Of a stretch of DNA of 64,000 bases, positions 19,238 to 29,024 are shown one piece after another. The stretch is from assembly GCF_017744015.1 (NCBI RefSeq), contig NZ_JAGHRA010000007.1, forward strand, positions 62,001-126,000. The letters are read 5' to 3'. The DNA comes from Paracoccus sp. R12_2. GTDB taxonomy: Bacteria > Pseudomonadota > Alphaproteobacteria > Rhodobacterales > Rhodobacteraceae. The notes beneath the pieces were generated by a model, which saw nothing but the letters and a program-made list of their open reading frames with translations, was not told the origin of the DNA and ran no database searches. The translations under genes and the position numbers were made by a program. Position 1 is the first letter of the stretch. Each line of letters begins with the position of its first letter.

Positions 19238-20004
19238 CTTGCCCAATCCGAAGAACTGCCGGCAAACGCGTTCAGATCGACATCGCCCTGAATGCCCGGA
19301 ACGGTGCCGGTGCCGGTATATTGCCAGAACGCCCAACGCTGTCCCGGGTAAGTCATGCGCGGATGGTCCGCGACCGAACGCAGCCAGAATTCCGCGCGCA
19401 TGTCGCTCAGGCGATTCTCGCGGTAGAAATCGACTGTCGTGTAGATGATCGGCCGCTGCCCATAGTGACGGCCCACGATGTCAAGAAACGCGTTCGCCTC
19501 GCGCTTGACTTCTGCCGGACCGGGACGGCGTGGGCAGGTCTTCGAGTTGGTCCACTCCAGATCCAGCACCGGCGGCAGCGATCCACGTTCGCGCGGAACG
19601 TTGCGGATGAACCAGCGCGCCTGTTCGGCACCGGTGCGGCAGAAATAGTAGTAATGATAGGCTCCGCGCGGGACCCGCGCCGCCGCAGCCTCGCGCCAGT
19701 AACGCTGGAACGAAGGATCGCTGTGGTCGCCACCCTCGGTCGCCTTGATGAAGGCAAAGCTGATGCCCGCGCCCCTCACGCGGCCCCAGTCGATTTCGCC
19801 CTGCCAGCGCGAAATGTCGATCCCGTGGACCTGATGATTATAGGGGTGCCCGTTGCGCCATTCATGCGGCCGGCTGTCGCCCAACTGCGGCACGGTTCCG
19901 CCGACATAGACCGCGTTGCCCCGGCCTCCGCCGGGCGGTGTTCTGGAACAGGCCACCGCCAACACCAGCATCAGCCCCAGAACAATCTTCGTTAGGTGGC
20001 GCAT
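19210..20004 (-). CDS. GH25-family muramidase (lysozyme-like), lipoprotein
   Basis: 264 residues with a lipoprotein signal: hydrophobic 5-18 and lipobox LAVACS with Cys19. The GH25 fold is shown by HGIDISRWQGEIDW near residue 60 and VLDLEW near residue 145, giving the catalytic Asp and Glu. GAYHYYYF and the C-terminal WAFWQYT also match. It would cleave the MurNAc-GlcNAc bond of peptidoglycan, from the periplasmic face. It overlaps the CPBP gene downstream. Confidence 0.9.
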   Translation of the reverse strand: MRHLTKIVLGLMLVLAVACSRTPPGGGRGNAVYVGGTVPQLGDSRPHEWRNGHPYNHQVHGIDISRWQGEIDWGRVRGAGISFAFIKATEGGDHSDPSFQRYWREAAAARVPRGAYHYYYFCRTGAEQARWFIRNVPRERGSLPPVLDLEWTNSKTCPRRPGPAEVKREANAFLDIVGRHYGQRPIIYTTVDFYRENRLSDMRAEFWLRSVADHPRMTYPGQRWAFWQYTGTGTVPGIQGDVDLNAFAGSSSDWARWLSTRLTR

Positions 20005-20141
20005 CCCTGCCCTCTTTTCTGCCCGGTATAGGTGCCGTTCCGGTCACCGCTTTTCTTTGCTTATCGCAAAGCCGTGACAGAAAGTCACCGCCCGGTGATG
20101 GTCAACTTCATGTCAACCGCCGGGCGGTTGCAGGGAAGATC

Positions 20142-20420
20142 TCAGTTCTCGTTGGCCTCGGCGGCATCGCCATCGGGCGTGACGGGCGCGGCGCTGTCAG
20201 GCGCAATGTCCGGGGTGGCACCGCCTTCGTTACCCTCGGCGTCGGTCGTTGTCGTCTCGGCCGGGGGCGGGGTGGTCGCAATGCCCTCATTCTGCTCATC
20301 CGTGCCAGGCATGAAGGCGAAATACGCGATTGCCGCCACGACCAAGGCAACGACGATACCGATGATCGCGGGGCGATGGTTGCGGGCGGCACGTTCGGGA
20401 TCGTTGTCGTTGAAAGACAT
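20142..20420 (-). CDS. Small acidic single-pass membrane protein
   Basis: 92 residues from Met 20420, which has a GGAG site 6 bp upstream. A short basic N-terminus (ERAARNHRP) precedes one membrane helix (about residues 20-39), then a proline/threonine/alanine-rich acidic tail of about 50 residues. The tail is low-complexity and probably periplasmic and disordered. No family recognised; it sits 50 bp downstream of the FAD oxidoreductase start side on the same strand. Confidence 0.6.
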   Translation of the reverse strand: MSFNDNDPERAARNHRPAIIGIVVALVVAAIAYFAFMPGTDEQNEGIATTPPPAETTTTDAEGNEGGATPDIAPDSAAPVTPDGDAAEANEN

Positions 20421-20469
20421 TCGCGTCTCCTTTTCGGTCAGGTCCGATACCCAACCTGTGGGACGCGCG

Positions 20470-21849
20470 TCAGTTCCGGTCCGGCACAAGCTTGCCTGGG
20501 TTCATGATGTTCTGCGGATCAAGCGCCGCCTTGATCGTGCCCATCACCTGCCAGGCATCGCCATGTTCAGCGGCCATCATGCCGCGCTTGCCGATGCCCA
20601 CACCGTGTTCGCCGGTGATCGTGCCGCCGACCTGCAAGGCACGTTCCGCCATCCGCACGGCGATTGCCTTGGCTGTCGCGATCTCGGACTGGTTTCCGGG
20701 ATCGACCAGGATCTGCGAATGGAAGTTTCCATCGCCGACATGCCCCACGATTGGCCCGATCAGGCCCGAATCGCGGATGTCCTTGGCCGCCGCCGCGACC
20801 GCTGCGGGCAAATGCGACATCGGCACGCACACATCGGTCACGACCCCGGTCGCCCCCGGACGCAGCGCAAGACAGGCATGATAGGCCCCGTGCCGCATCC
20901 GCCACAACCGCGCGCGATCTTCGGCCGTGGTGGCCCAGTCGAACCCTTGGGCACCGAACTCTGACGCGATCTCTCCGAACATCTGCGCATCCTCGCGCAC
21001 CGCGCCGGGAGAGCCGTTGAATTCCACCATCAGATGCGGGGTTTCGGGCATGTCGCTGCCCGAGTGCAGGTTGAATGCCCGCGCGGTCACCGCATCGACG
21101 AATTCGATCCGTGCCATCGGGATGCCTGACTGGATTGTCGCGCTGACGCATTCGACCGCGTGTTCCAGACTGTCGAATGAACAGACGGCAGCGGCGACCT
21201 GTTCGGGTTGACCATGCAGGCGCAGGGTCAGTTCGGTGATGATTCCCAACGTCCCTTCCGCGCCAACGAAAAGGCCCGTCAGATCATAGCCTGCGCTGGA
21301 TTTCGCGGCGCGGCTGCCGGTGCGGATGATGCGCCCGTCCGCCAGCACGACCTGCAAGCCCAGCACGTTATCGCGCATGGTCCCATAGCGGACAGCGGTG
21401 GTGCCGCTCGCCCGCGTCGAGGCCATGCCACCCAGGCTTGCGTTGGCGCCCGGATCGACGGGGAAGAACAGCCCGGTCGCGCGCAGTTCCGTATTCAGCG
21501 CCTCTCGCGTGACGCCTGGCTGAACGCTGGCCTGCATGTCCTCGGCGCGAATATCCACCACCTTGTCCATCCGGGACAGATCAACCGTGACACCACCCTG
21601 CGTCGCCAATGCATGTCCTTCCAGCGACGTGCCGGTACCCCACGGGATCACCGGCACCCGCGCGGCAGCGCAGATCCGAACGATCTCGGCCACCTCTTCT
21701 GCGGTCTCGGGCCACGCGACCGCGTCGGGCGGCGGCGCGCGATGGAAGCTTTCCGACAGGGCATGGTGATCGCGGTCTGCGGCGCCGCGCGACAGGCGCG
21801 ACCCCAGCAAGACTTCAAGCCGCGTGGCAGCGTCATCGGGCAGTGTCAT
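20470..21849 (-). CDS. FAD-binding oxidoreductase, D-lactate dehydrogenase/glycolate oxidase GlcD type
   Basis: 459 residues from Met 21849, preceded by GGAGG. The PCMH-type FAD domain shows PWGTGTSLEGHAL (diphosphate loop) and GGMASTRASGTTAVRYG. The C-terminal cap ends with TGEHGVGIGKRGMM, typical of D-2-hydroxyacid dehydrogenases of the D-lactate (cytochrome) family. Substrate is likely D-lactate or a related 2-hydroxy acid. No iron-sulfur partner (GlcF) is adjacent, favouring a single-subunit enzyme. Confidence 0.88.
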   Translation of the reverse strand: MTLPDDAATRLEVLLGSRLSRGAADRDHHALSESFHRAPPPDAVAWPETAEEVAEIVRICAAARVPVIPWGTGTSLEGHALATQGGVTVDLSRMDKVVDIRAEDMQASVQPGVTREALNTELRATGLFFPVDPGANASLGGMASTRASGTTAVRYGTMRDNVLGLQVVLADGRIIRTGSRAAKSSAGYDLTGLFVGAEGTLGIITELTLRLHGQPEQVAAAVCSFDSLEHAVECVSATIQSGIPMARIEFVDAVTARAFNLHSGSDMPETPHLMVEFNGSPGAVREDAQMFGEIASEFGAQGFDWATTAEDRARLWRMRHGAYHACLALRPGATGVVTDVCVPMSHLPAAVAAAAKDIRDSGLIGPIVGHVGDGNFHSQILVDPGNQSEIATAKAIAVRMAERALQVGGTITGEHGVGIGKRGMMAAEHGDAWQVMGTIKAALDPQNIMNPGKLVPDRN

Positions 21850-22008
21850 CGGCAATCCTCCGCTTGTGTTCAGCACGTTAGCGCCGAATTGAACCTTGGC
21901 AAACCCTTGCGCGTTCTGTCATGAACGGTTCACGAAAACGCCATAGCGTGGCGGCCGAACCGACCGCTGACCCCGTTCCGCAGTTCAGAAGGCAGGACGC
22001 TGAAAGTT

Positions 22009-22902
22009 ATGAACACGACCTGGATCTCGCCGCCGCGCCAAAAGGCTTCGACACTCAGGCGCGTATCGCCTTTGGAAGGGCTGAGCGCCGAAACCTCGGC
22101 CTTGGCCGATCATGCCTATGTCACGCTGGTCAGCAACCCTGACTATTTGCCCGGCGCCGAGGCGCTGTTGCGCTCACTTCGGCTGACCGGCAGCAAGGCG
22201 GATCTGGTCGTGATGCATCGGGGCCTGAATGCAGCGCATCTTGCCCGGCTGCGCGCACTTGGTGCAAGGCTGATCGCCGCTGATCTTTTGCCGACTTCCG
22301 AGGCGTTCGACCGGACCCATGCGCGTGATGCACTGCACAAGCGCGCTGCATTCACGCGGGGCGGGAAACCCGATTTTCATACTCCTCTGGACAATTTCGT
22401 GAAGCTGCGGCTGTGGCAGCTGGACTATGACCGCTGCGTATTTATCGACGCCGACGCGGTGGTGCTGCGCCCGGTGGACAAGTTGTTCGAGATGCCCGAA
22501 TTCTGCGCCGCGCCCAATGTCTATGACGGTCTGGACGGTTTTCACCGGATGAATTCCGGTGTCTTCACGGCGCGGCCAGACCCGCGCACCTATGACGACA
22601 TGCTGGCGCGGCTGGATCGGCCCGGCGTCTTCTGGCGGCGCACCGATCAAAGTTTCCTGCAGGACTATTTCCAGGATTGGCAGGGCCTGTCGATCCACCA
22701 CAACATGTTGCAGTATGTGTGGTTCAACATGCCCGAATTGTGGAGTTGGGAAGACATCCGCATCCTGCATTTCCAATACGAAAAACCGTGGCAGGATCAT
22801 GACAAGGTGCCGTTGCTGAAGCCGCTGATCGACCTCTGGCGTGCGATTGCGGCTGGTCAGCAGATGCCGGACCTTGCCGCTCAGGTTCGCCCTGCCGCCT
22901 GA
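22009..22902 (+). CDS. Glycosyltransferase family 8 (glycogenin-like)
   Basis: A 297-residue enzyme with the GT-A layout of GT8: AYVTLVSNPDYLPGAEALLRSLR near residue 36, the metal-binding DxD in FIDADAVVL (near 143-151), and MNSGVFTARP near 178. It ends with HFQYEKPW, resembling the second metal ligand motif. It probably transfers a sugar from a nucleotide sugar to an unknown acceptor. The stop overlaps the epimerase start (TGATG), so the two are coupled. Confidence 0.85.
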   Translation: MNTTWISPPRQKASTLRRVSPLEGLSAETSALADHAYVTLVSNPDYLPGAEALLRSLRLTGSKADLVVMHRGLNAAHLARLRALGARLIAADLLPTSEAFDRTHARDALHKRAAFTRGGKPDFHTPLDNFVKLRLWQLDYDRCVFIDADAVVLRPVDKLFEMPEFCAAPNVYDGLDGFHRMNSGVFTARPDPRTYDDMLARLDRPGVFWRRTDQSFLQDYFQDWQGLSIHHNMLQYVWFNMPELWSWEDIRILHFQYEKPWQDHDKVPLLKPLIDLWRAIAAGQQMPDLAAQVRPAA

Positions 22903-23723
22903 TGCGGATCGCACTGACAGGGGCCAGCGGAATTGTCGGCAGCTTCGTTCTTGATGCGATGCGCGTCGCAGGGCACCAGGTCACCACGCTGGACCGGCGC
23001 ACCGGATTCGTACTTGGCGATGCGCCAGACCTGGCCGGTCAAGACGCGCTGATCCATTGCGCGTTCGCCCACAGTCCCGGCCGCTATCGCGGGGGCGAGG
23101 GCGGCGACCCGGCGGGATTTCGGCGCGACAACCTGCATGGCACGATCAGGCTGTTCGATGCCGCGGCAGAGGCGGGCGTGGGCCGCATCCTGTTCCTGTC
23201 CTCGCGTGCCGTCCATGACGGACACCCGCCCGGAACGGCGCTGACCGACGACCTGCCCGCCAGCCCCGCCAATCTTTACGGGGAAATCAAGGCGCGGGCC
23301 GAAGAACATCTTGCCGCGCTTGGACTTTCCGGTACCTCGATCCGTGCGACCGGGATCTATGGCCCGAGCCCACATCACAAGTGGCTGGGCCTGTTTCGCG
23401 ACTACCTGTCGGGAAACCGCATTGCGCCGAGGGTGGGCACCGAACTGCATGGCTATGATCTGGCCCAGGCGTTGCTGATGTTGCTGGAACATGACGCACC
23501 GCCGCCAAGGGTGAACGCATCCGACCTGATCCTTGACCGTCATGATCTTCTGGACGCGGTGCGCCGCCTGTCGGGCAGCCGTCATCCGCTGCCTGACCGA
23601 GCCGATGTGCAGGACTTGCGGCCGCTGCGTTGCGATGTGCTGACCAGAATGGGATGGCGCCCCGGCGGCATGGCGCGTCTGCACGCCGACCTGCCGGCGA
23701 TGTTGCGGCCAGCCCTGCCCTGA
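22902..23723 (+). CDS. NAD(P)-dependent epimerase/dehydratase (extended SDR)
   Basis: A 273-residue Rossmann protein: GASGIVG at residues 7-13 binds the dinucleotide, LSSRAVHDG follows near 102, and the catalytic tyrosine lies in NLYGEIKA (YxxxK, near 126-130). It would act on a nucleotide sugar or similar compound. Coupling with the GT8 gene suggests the two serve one glycan-making step; the product is not inferable. Confidence 0.85.
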   Translation: MRIALTGASGIVGSFVLDAMRVAGHQVTTLDRRTGFVLGDAPDLAGQDALIHCAFAHSPGRYRGGEGGDPAGFRRDNLHGTIRLFDAAAEAGVGRILFLSSRAVHDGHPPGTALTDDLPASPANLYGEIKARAEEHLAALGLSGTSIRATGIYGPSPHHKWLGLFRDYLSGNRIAPRVGTELHGYDLAQALLMLLEHDAPPPRVNASDLILDRHDLLDAVRRLSGSRHPLPDRADVQDLRPLRCDVLTRMGWRPGGMARLHADLPAMLRPALP

Positions 23724-23731
23724 ACGCTGCC

Positions 23732-24292
23732 TCAGCGACCGCAGAGATAGGCGTAAACAGGCGACTCGCGCCCAGGCGGTGTGAATTCCAGGTGATCCAG
23801 TTGCGCCCCGTAGGCGATCAGGCTGATCGGATAGACCCGATCCGAATAATCGCGCATCAGGACGTCAGTTCCCTCCAGCCGGTACTGAACCGGCGTCGAG
23901 GTTCGTGCCGCCTCGGGACTCATGTACAGGCCGTATTCGAACACGGCCGGGTCGCTGCAGGTGTCCGGCCCCTGCCCCGGCGTCAGGCGCAACGGCGATT
24001 CCCGCATCGTCCAGCGCCCGACAAGAAATCCCGGCGTCTGCGGCCGGAATTCATCGAAGCCCTCCAATACCGCATACTCTGCCAGATATGCCTCGAATCC
24101 CTGCGCCTCGCGCAGATTGGTCAGGTAGGTCGCGGGGTCGTTTTCGCGCAGGTCCCTGAAATAGATTTCGGCCCTGCCGTCCAGATGCCGCAATAAAAGA
24201 AAATAGGCGGCAATCGCGATCAGTGAGATCCCGACCGCAATCCGTTCACCACGGCTGAGACCTTGAATTCGCCTGATTCTGATCGCGGCCAT
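23732..24292 (-). CDS. Membrane-anchored hypothetical protein, 186 aa
   Basis: Start at Met 24292, with GGACAGAAGA upstream; the frame continues to 24382 without support. A basic N-terminus (AAIRIRRIQGLSRGER) precedes one membrane helix at about residues 18-34, then an extracytoplasmic region with no recognised domain. It has two cysteines, one in DTCSDP and one in YLCGR at the end, that could form a disulfide. Convergent with the epimerase gene, 8 bp away. Confidence 0.6.
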   Translation of the reverse strand: MAAIRIRRIQGLSRGERIAVGISLIAIAAYFLLLRHLDGRAEIYFRDLRENDPATYLTNLREAQGFEAYLAEYAVLEGFDEFRPQTPGFLVGRWTMRESPLRLTPGQGPDTCSDPAVFEYGLYMSPEAARTSTPVQYRLEGTDVLMRDYSDRVYPISLIAYGAQLDHLEFTPPGRESPVYAYLCGR

Positions 24293-24454
24293 TCTTCTGT
24301 CCTTCAAGATTTCCGGCTGGCTTTGACACGGGCTTACCGGTTTGCATCCGGGCGGACAAAGGCTTAGCACGGAATACGACACGCCGGCCAGTCACGCCCC
24401 GGCAGTTTTGAATAAAGGCCGCCTTCATCGGCCACAACCGCCGCGCAAGAGCCA

Positions 24455-26236
24455 ATGACTGATATCTCGACCCAAGATCAGGCCGGAACCGAAGCCGAAC
24501 CAGATAATCGCCGCGTCTCGCTGATCCAGCTTTCGTTTCTGGCCATCGGCATTGGCATTGTCACGGGGTTCGGCGCGATCCTGTTGCGCTATCTGATATC
24601 GCTTATTCATAACCTGTTCTTTCTGGGCGAATTCTCGTTCGAATACGACGCGAATATCGCGACCGAGCCGGCGCCCTTCGGACCATTGGTCATCCTTGCG
24701 CCGGTGATCGGGGGCGCGATCGTGCTGTGGCTGGTGCGGCGCTATGCCCCCGAGGCCAAGGGGCATGGCGTCCCCGAAGTGATGGACGCGATCTATTACC
24801 GCAATGGCCGTATCCGTCCGCAGGTCGTCATCGTCAAGTCGCTGGCCTCGGCGCTGTCGATCGGCTCGGGCGCATCCGTCGGCCGCGAGGGGCCGATCAT
24901 CCAGATCGGATCCGGGATCGGGTCGGTCCTGGGGGGATGGTTCAACCTGCGCAGCTGGCAGGTGATCACACTGGTCGCCGCCGGCGCGGGTGCAGGGATC
25001 GCCGCGACTTTCAACACCCCGCTTGGCGCGGTGCTGTTCGCGGTCGAACTTATGCTGCCCGAGGTCAGCGCGCGGACCTTGATCCCGGTCGTCATCGCCA
25101 CCGGCACCGCCACCTATGTCGGGCGACTGGCCTTTGGCCTGGCGCCCGCGTTTCTGGTCGCCTCGCATGAACGGCCCGATGTCTTCGTGCCGCTGTCGGT
25201 GGACATGCTGCCGCTCTATATCCTGTTCGGGCTGGTCACGGGCGTCGCGGCGGCGGGGTTCGTGCGCGGACTGTACCGGATCGAGGATCTGTTCGAGGAC
25301 TGGAAGGCCAATCCCTACCTGAAGAACGCCGCCGGGATGCTGTCGCTTGGCGTCCTGATGTATGTCTTGCTGCAAACCACAGGGGCATATCATACGGCGG
25401 GCGTCGGCTACGCCACGATCGAGGCGATCCTGACCGGTCAACTGGCCGCCCCCGCCTTCCTGCTGCTGCTGTTCGTGCTGAAATTCCTTGCCACATCGGT
25501 CAGCCTCGGGGCCGGCGCGTCGGGCGGGATCTTTTCCCCGTCGCTGTTCCTTGGCGCGGCACTGGGCGGTGCGTTCGGCGCAACGCTGGACCTGATGTTT
25601 CCACATCTGGGCTTTCACTCGGTCACCTTCGCGCTGATCGGCATGGCCTGTATCGTCGGCGCCTCGACCGGCGGTGCGCTGACCGCGATCATCATGCTGT
25701 TCGAGATGACCGGAGACTATACCATCACGGTCGCGGCGATCATCGCGGTTGTCGTCGCGCTGGGGGTGCGGCAGCGCCTGTCACCGGACGACATCTACAC
25801 GCTGAAACTGACGCGCCGCGGCCATCGCATCCCGCGCGAGACCCGTGCGCACATGTTCTCGATCCGTCAGATCAAGGAGTTGATGTCGCCCGCGGTCGCT
25901 GTGCTTCAACGCGACGAGTTGGGCGAACAGGGCACGGTGGACACCCAGCTTGGGTCGGACAGGCAATATGCGGTGGTGCTGGAGGGTCGCAACATCGTCG
26001 GCATCGTCCGCGTCCATCCCGAAGATCCCAGCCGCCGCCACGGCCCGCTGATCGGCCCTGTCGGATATGCGCGCGAAGGCAGCTTCCTGCAGAACGCGAT
26101 GACCAGCATGGCAGACCGCAACCACGAGGCGCTGTTGATCCTGCCGGAAAACACGCTACCGCGCCCCGAAAATGTGATCGGCGTCCTGACCCGTGATTCA
26201 ATCGCCGCCGCGGTGCTTCGCGATTATCGAAGCTGA
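24455..26236 (+). CDS. CLC-type chloride channel/transporter
   Basis: 593 residues with about ten membrane helices and a cytosolic C-terminus (from about 450) resembling degenerate CBS domains. The outer gating glutamate is present in SVGREGP (E145), and GAGASGGIFSPSLFLGAALGG lines the pore. At the position of the E. coli ClC-ec1 inner proton glutamate (second E of the FIIEEM segment) this protein has FAVELM, leucine, and the GSGIP serine motif reads GHGVP. This argues for channel-like or uncoupled behaviour rather than classic 2Cl-/H+ exchange. Confidence 0.88.
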   Translation: MTDISTQDQAGTEAEPDNRRVSLIQLSFLAIGIGIVTGFGAILLRYLISLIHNLFFLGEFSFEYDANIATEPAPFGPLVILAPVIGGAIVLWLVRRYAPEAKGHGVPEVMDAIYYRNGRIRPQVVIVKSLASALSIGSGASVGREGPIIQIGSGIGSVLGGWFNLRSWQVITLVAAGAGAGIAATFNTPLGAVLFAVELMLPEVSARTLIPVVIATGTATYVGRLAFGLAPAFLVASHERPDVFVPLSVDMLPLYILFGLVTGVAAAGFVRGLYRIEDLFEDWKANPYLKNAAGMLSLGVLMYVLLQTTGAYHTAGVGYATIEAILTGQLAAPAFLLLLFVLKFLATSVSLGAGASGGIFSPSLFLGAALGGAFGATLDLMFPHLGFHSVTFALIGMACIVGASTGGALTAIIMLFEMTGDYTITVAAIIAVVVALGVRQRLSPDDIYTLKLTRRGHRIPRETRAHMFSIRQIKELMSPAVAVLQRDELGEQGTVDTQLGSDRQYAVVLEGRNIVGIVRVHPEDPSRRHGPLIGPVGYAREGSFLQNAMTSMADRNHEALLILPENTLPRPENVIGVLTRDSIAAAVLRDYRS

Positions 26237-26242
26237 CGCATC

Positions 26243-26266
26243 GCGGGCAGGCGCGCCTGCCGCGGA
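26243..26266. terminator. Palindrome between clc and cobT, possible bidirectional terminator
   Basis: A perfect 16-bp palindrome (GGCAG at 26246-26250, mirrored at 26257-26261) fills the 30-bp gap between convergent clc and cobT. There is no clear T tract, so termination is only an inference. Confidence 0.3.
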
Positions 26267-28144
26267 TCAGCCGCGCCGCACCGCTGACATACCCAGCACG
26301 CGCGCACGCTTGCGCGGATCGCTGTCGAACAAAGCGGCCAGCTGTTCGGTGATCGCCCCGGCCAGTTGTTCGGCATCGGTGATCGTCACCGCCCGTTCGT
26401 AGTACCGTGTCACATCATGCCCGATGCCGATGGCCAGCAGTTCGACGGCGCGCTTGCGTTCGACCATGGCGATCACGTCGCGCAGGTGCTTTTCAAGATA
26501 GTTGGCCGGGTTCACGGACAGGGTGGAATCGTCCACCGGCGCACCGTCGGAAATCACCATCAGGATCTTGCGCGCCTCGGGGCGCTTCGCCAACCGCTTG
26601 TGCGCCCATTCCAGCGCCTCGCCGTCGATGTTTTCCTTCAGCAGGCCTTCCTTCATCATCAGGCCAAGATTGGGGCGCACACGGCGCCACGGCGCATCGG
26701 CGGCCTTGTAGATGATGTGGCGCAGATCGTTCAGCCGGCCGGGCTGGGCAGGACGTCCCGCCTGCAACCAGGCCTCGCGCGCCTGCCCGCCCTTCCAGGC
26801 ACGGGTGGTGAAGCCCAGGATCTCGACCTTGACCGAACAGCGTTCCAGCGTTCGGGCCAGAACGTCCGCGCAAATTGCCGCGATGCTGATCGGACGACCG
26901 CGCATTGACCCGGAATTGTCGATCAGCAGCGTCACGGCGGTGTCGCGGAACTCCATGTCCTTTTCGACCTTGAAGCTCAGCGGCGTGGTCGGGTTGGCGA
27001 CCACGCGCGCCAGTCGGCCGGCGTCCAGCACCCCTTCTTCCTTGTCGAATTCCCAGCTGCGGTTCTGCTGCGCCTGCAAACGCCGCTGCAGCTTGTTCGC
27101 AAGGCGGCTGACGGCACCGCGCAACGGCTCTAGCTGCTTGTCCAGATAGGCGCGCAGACGCTCCAGCTCGGCAGGGTCGGCCAGATCCTCGGCGCGGATT
27201 TCCTCGTCCCATGTCTGCGAGAAGACCTTGTAGTCGGCCGAGGCTTCGCTGACCGGCGGGGGAATGTCGGGCGGGGTTTCGGACTCGGGCATCTCGGCCT
27301 CGTCGGTCAGCTCGTCGTCGGACTGGTCGTCCATGCTGACCTGGGCCTGCCGTTCGTCCTGCTGCTGTTCCTGACTGCGCTCGGGCGAGCTGTCGGCGTC
27401 TTCGCTGTCTTCCTGATCGCGCGACTGATTGTCGCCCGATTCCTCGTCCTGTTCGGCGTTGTCCTCGGCGTCGTCGTCTTCCGGTTCGTCCGGATCCTCG
27501 CCCAACTGATCGCCATAGCCCAGATCACTGATCAGCTTGCGTGCCATGCGCGCGAAGGCCGCCTGATCGTGCAAGACGTCGTTGACGTTTTCCAACGCCT
27601 CTCCGGCCTGCTGTTCGACAAATGGACGCCACAGATCCGCCACATGCTGTGCCCCGCCAGGCAAATCGCGGCCGGTCGCGGCCTGGCGCAGCAGATAGCC
27701 CGCCGCGACCGACAGAGGCGCATCGGATGGCTGCTTGATCTGCGAGTAGCCCTTTTTCTCGGCGTCCGCGCCGATCCTGGCGTCGATATTCGACAATGCG
27801 CCGGGCATGTCGCGCGCACCCAGCGCCTCGCAGCGGGCAGTTTCGAAGGCTTCGTAAAGTTCGCGTGCCATCGGCCCGGAGGGCGCGAATTTGGTATGCG
27901 TCGCGGCATCGTGGTGGCGCACACGCATGGCAAGCGCGTCGGCCGTGCCACGCGCCATCAAGATCTCGTCCCGGCCCATCCTGCGGCTGATCTGCGGCAG
28001 GCGCATGGTGTCGCCCGCCACGCCCGAAGGATCGGCGCTGAAGGTCACATTCAGCTCGTGTTCGTCGGCCAGCGCACGGGTGGCCTCGGTCAGGGCTTTC
28101 TTGAACGGATCGGCGGGATTGTCGGACTTGTTCATGGATTCCAT
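26267..28144 (-). CDS. cobT: Aerobic cobaltochelatase subunit CobT
   Basis: With CobN and CobS it inserts cobalt into hydrogenobyrinic acid a,c-diamide during aerobic cobalamin synthesis. The 625 residues show the CobT layout: N-terminal helical domain, a long acidic low-complexity linker (about residues 205-280), and a C-terminal VWA domain with [18 protein letters not shown] near 405. Met 28135 (MNKSDNP) is an alternative start. cobS lies upstream on the same strand, but an opposite-strand gene separates them. Confidence 0.93.
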   Translation of the reverse strand: MESMNKSDNPADPFKKALTEATRALADEHELNVTFSADPSGVAGDTMRLPQISRRMGRDEILMARGTADALAMRVRHHDAATHTKFAPSGPMARELYEAFETARCEALGARDMPGALSNIDARIGADAEKKGYSQIKQPSDAPLSVAAGYLLRQAATGRDLPGGAQHVADLWRPFVEQQAGEALENVNDVLHDQAAFARMARKLISDLGYGDQLGEDPDEPEDDDAEDNAEQDEESGDNQSRDQEDSEDADSSPERSQEQQQDERQAQVSMDDQSDDELTDEAEMPESETPPDIPPPVSEASADYKVFSQTWDEEIRAEDLADPAELERLRAYLDKQLEPLRGAVSRLANKLQRRLQAQQNRSWEFDKEEGVLDAGRLARVVANPTTPLSFKVEKDMEFRDTAVTLLIDNSGSMRGRPISIAAICADVLARTLERCSVKVEILGFTTRAWKGGQAREAWLQAGRPAQPGRLNDLRHIIYKAADAPWRRVRPNLGLMMKEGLLKENIDGEALEWAHKRLAKRPEARKILMVISDGAPVDDSTLSVNPANYLEKHLRDVIAMVERKRAVELLAIGIGHDVTRYYERAVTITDAEQLAGAITEQLAALFDSDPRKRARVLGMSAVRRG

Positions 28145-28280
28145 AGACCACCACGCGCGACGCGGGGCAAGGGGTCTGCGCGGCTGCAGGCACGCTGTGC
28201 GACGATGCGCCTTTCAATCCTGAAACCTTGCGGCCATCCTGACGTTGGACACATCGATACCAAAACCAAGGGAATGCGAC

Positions 28281-28862
28281 ATGGCCAATCCGAAGATCGC
28301 CGTCATCATCAGTTCGACCCGCGACGCCCGTTTCGCGGACAAGCCCGCCGAATGGTTCATGGCCAAGGTCGGGAATCATCCCGAGCTGGATTTCGACCTT
28401 GTCGATCTGCGCGACCAGGACCTTCCCTTCTTCAACGAGAAGGCGTCGAACCTTTGGGCCCCGTCCGAGGATCCGCGCGCCGTCGCATGGCAGGAGAAGC
28501 TGGCAAGTTACGACGGCTTCGTGTTCGTCGTGGCGGAATACAACCATTCGATCACCGGCGCGCTGAAAAACGCGCTGGATCAGGCCTACAAGGAATGGAA
28601 CCGCAAGCCGCTGGCGGCGGTGGCCTATGGCGGTGTGGGCGGCGCCCGCGCGGTCGAACATCTGCGCCTGATCGGGATCGAGCTTCAGATGGTGCCGCTG
28701 CGCAACGCGGTCCATATCGGCGGCAGCGATTTCATCAAGGTTTCGCCGATGGGCGAGAACGCCCCGATGTCCGAGATCGAGGACCATCTGGAAGGATCTC
28801 TGGACGGGCTGCTGGAAGAATTGGTCTGGTGGACCAAGGCCACGAAGGCTGCGCGCGACTGA
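28281..28862 (+). CDS. NADPH-dependent FMN reductase family protein
   Basis: 193 residues from Met 28281, behind AAGGGAATG. The flavodoxin-like fold is shown by VIISSTRDARF (residues 8-18, FMN phosphate loop) and FVFVVAEYNHSITGALKNALD (near 78-98), typical of ArsH/YLF2-like reductases, followed by AAVAYGGVGGARA. It would reduce FMN or quinones with NADPH. Transcribed against cobS and cobT, which flank it. Cob(II) reduction in cobalamin synthesis is a conceivable link but is speculative. Confidence 0.85.
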   Translation: MANPKIAVIISSTRDARFADKPAEWFMAKVGNHPELDFDLVDLRDQDLPFFNEKASNLWAPSEDPRAVAWQEKLASYDGFVFVVAEYNHSITGALKNALDQAYKEWNRKPLAAVAYGGVGGARAVEHLRLIGIELQMVPLRNAVHIGGSDFIKVSPMGENAPMSEIEDHLEGSLDGLLEELVWWTKATKAARD

Positions 28863-28998
28863 TCAGGCAAAGGCCTAGTTTGCGGGTAGGGCTGCCCAAG
28901 CCCTGCCTGTCCCGACCGGCGCACCCGATGATTTCAGCCGCCCTTGCCTTTCAGGTCACGCGGTCAGGCGTATGACCCAGACCTGAACGGTTCGAATT

Positions 28999-29022
28999 GC
29001 GGCGCTGACAAGCGCCGCGTTT
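28999..29022 (+). terminator. Hairpin between the FMN reductase gene and cobS
   Basis: GCGGCGCT (28999-29006) and AGCGCCGC (29011-29018) form a perfect 8-bp stem with a 4-nt loop, followed on the + strand by GTTTC. It lies between convergent genes and could end the FMN reductase transcript. Confidence 0.4.
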
Positions 29023-29024
29023 CA

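Noticed and set aside
24425..25618. 397-residue minus-strand frame opposite the CLC gene
   Set aside because: Shadow frame of the well-supported CLC gene, with Gln/Arg/Asp-rich unnatural composition.
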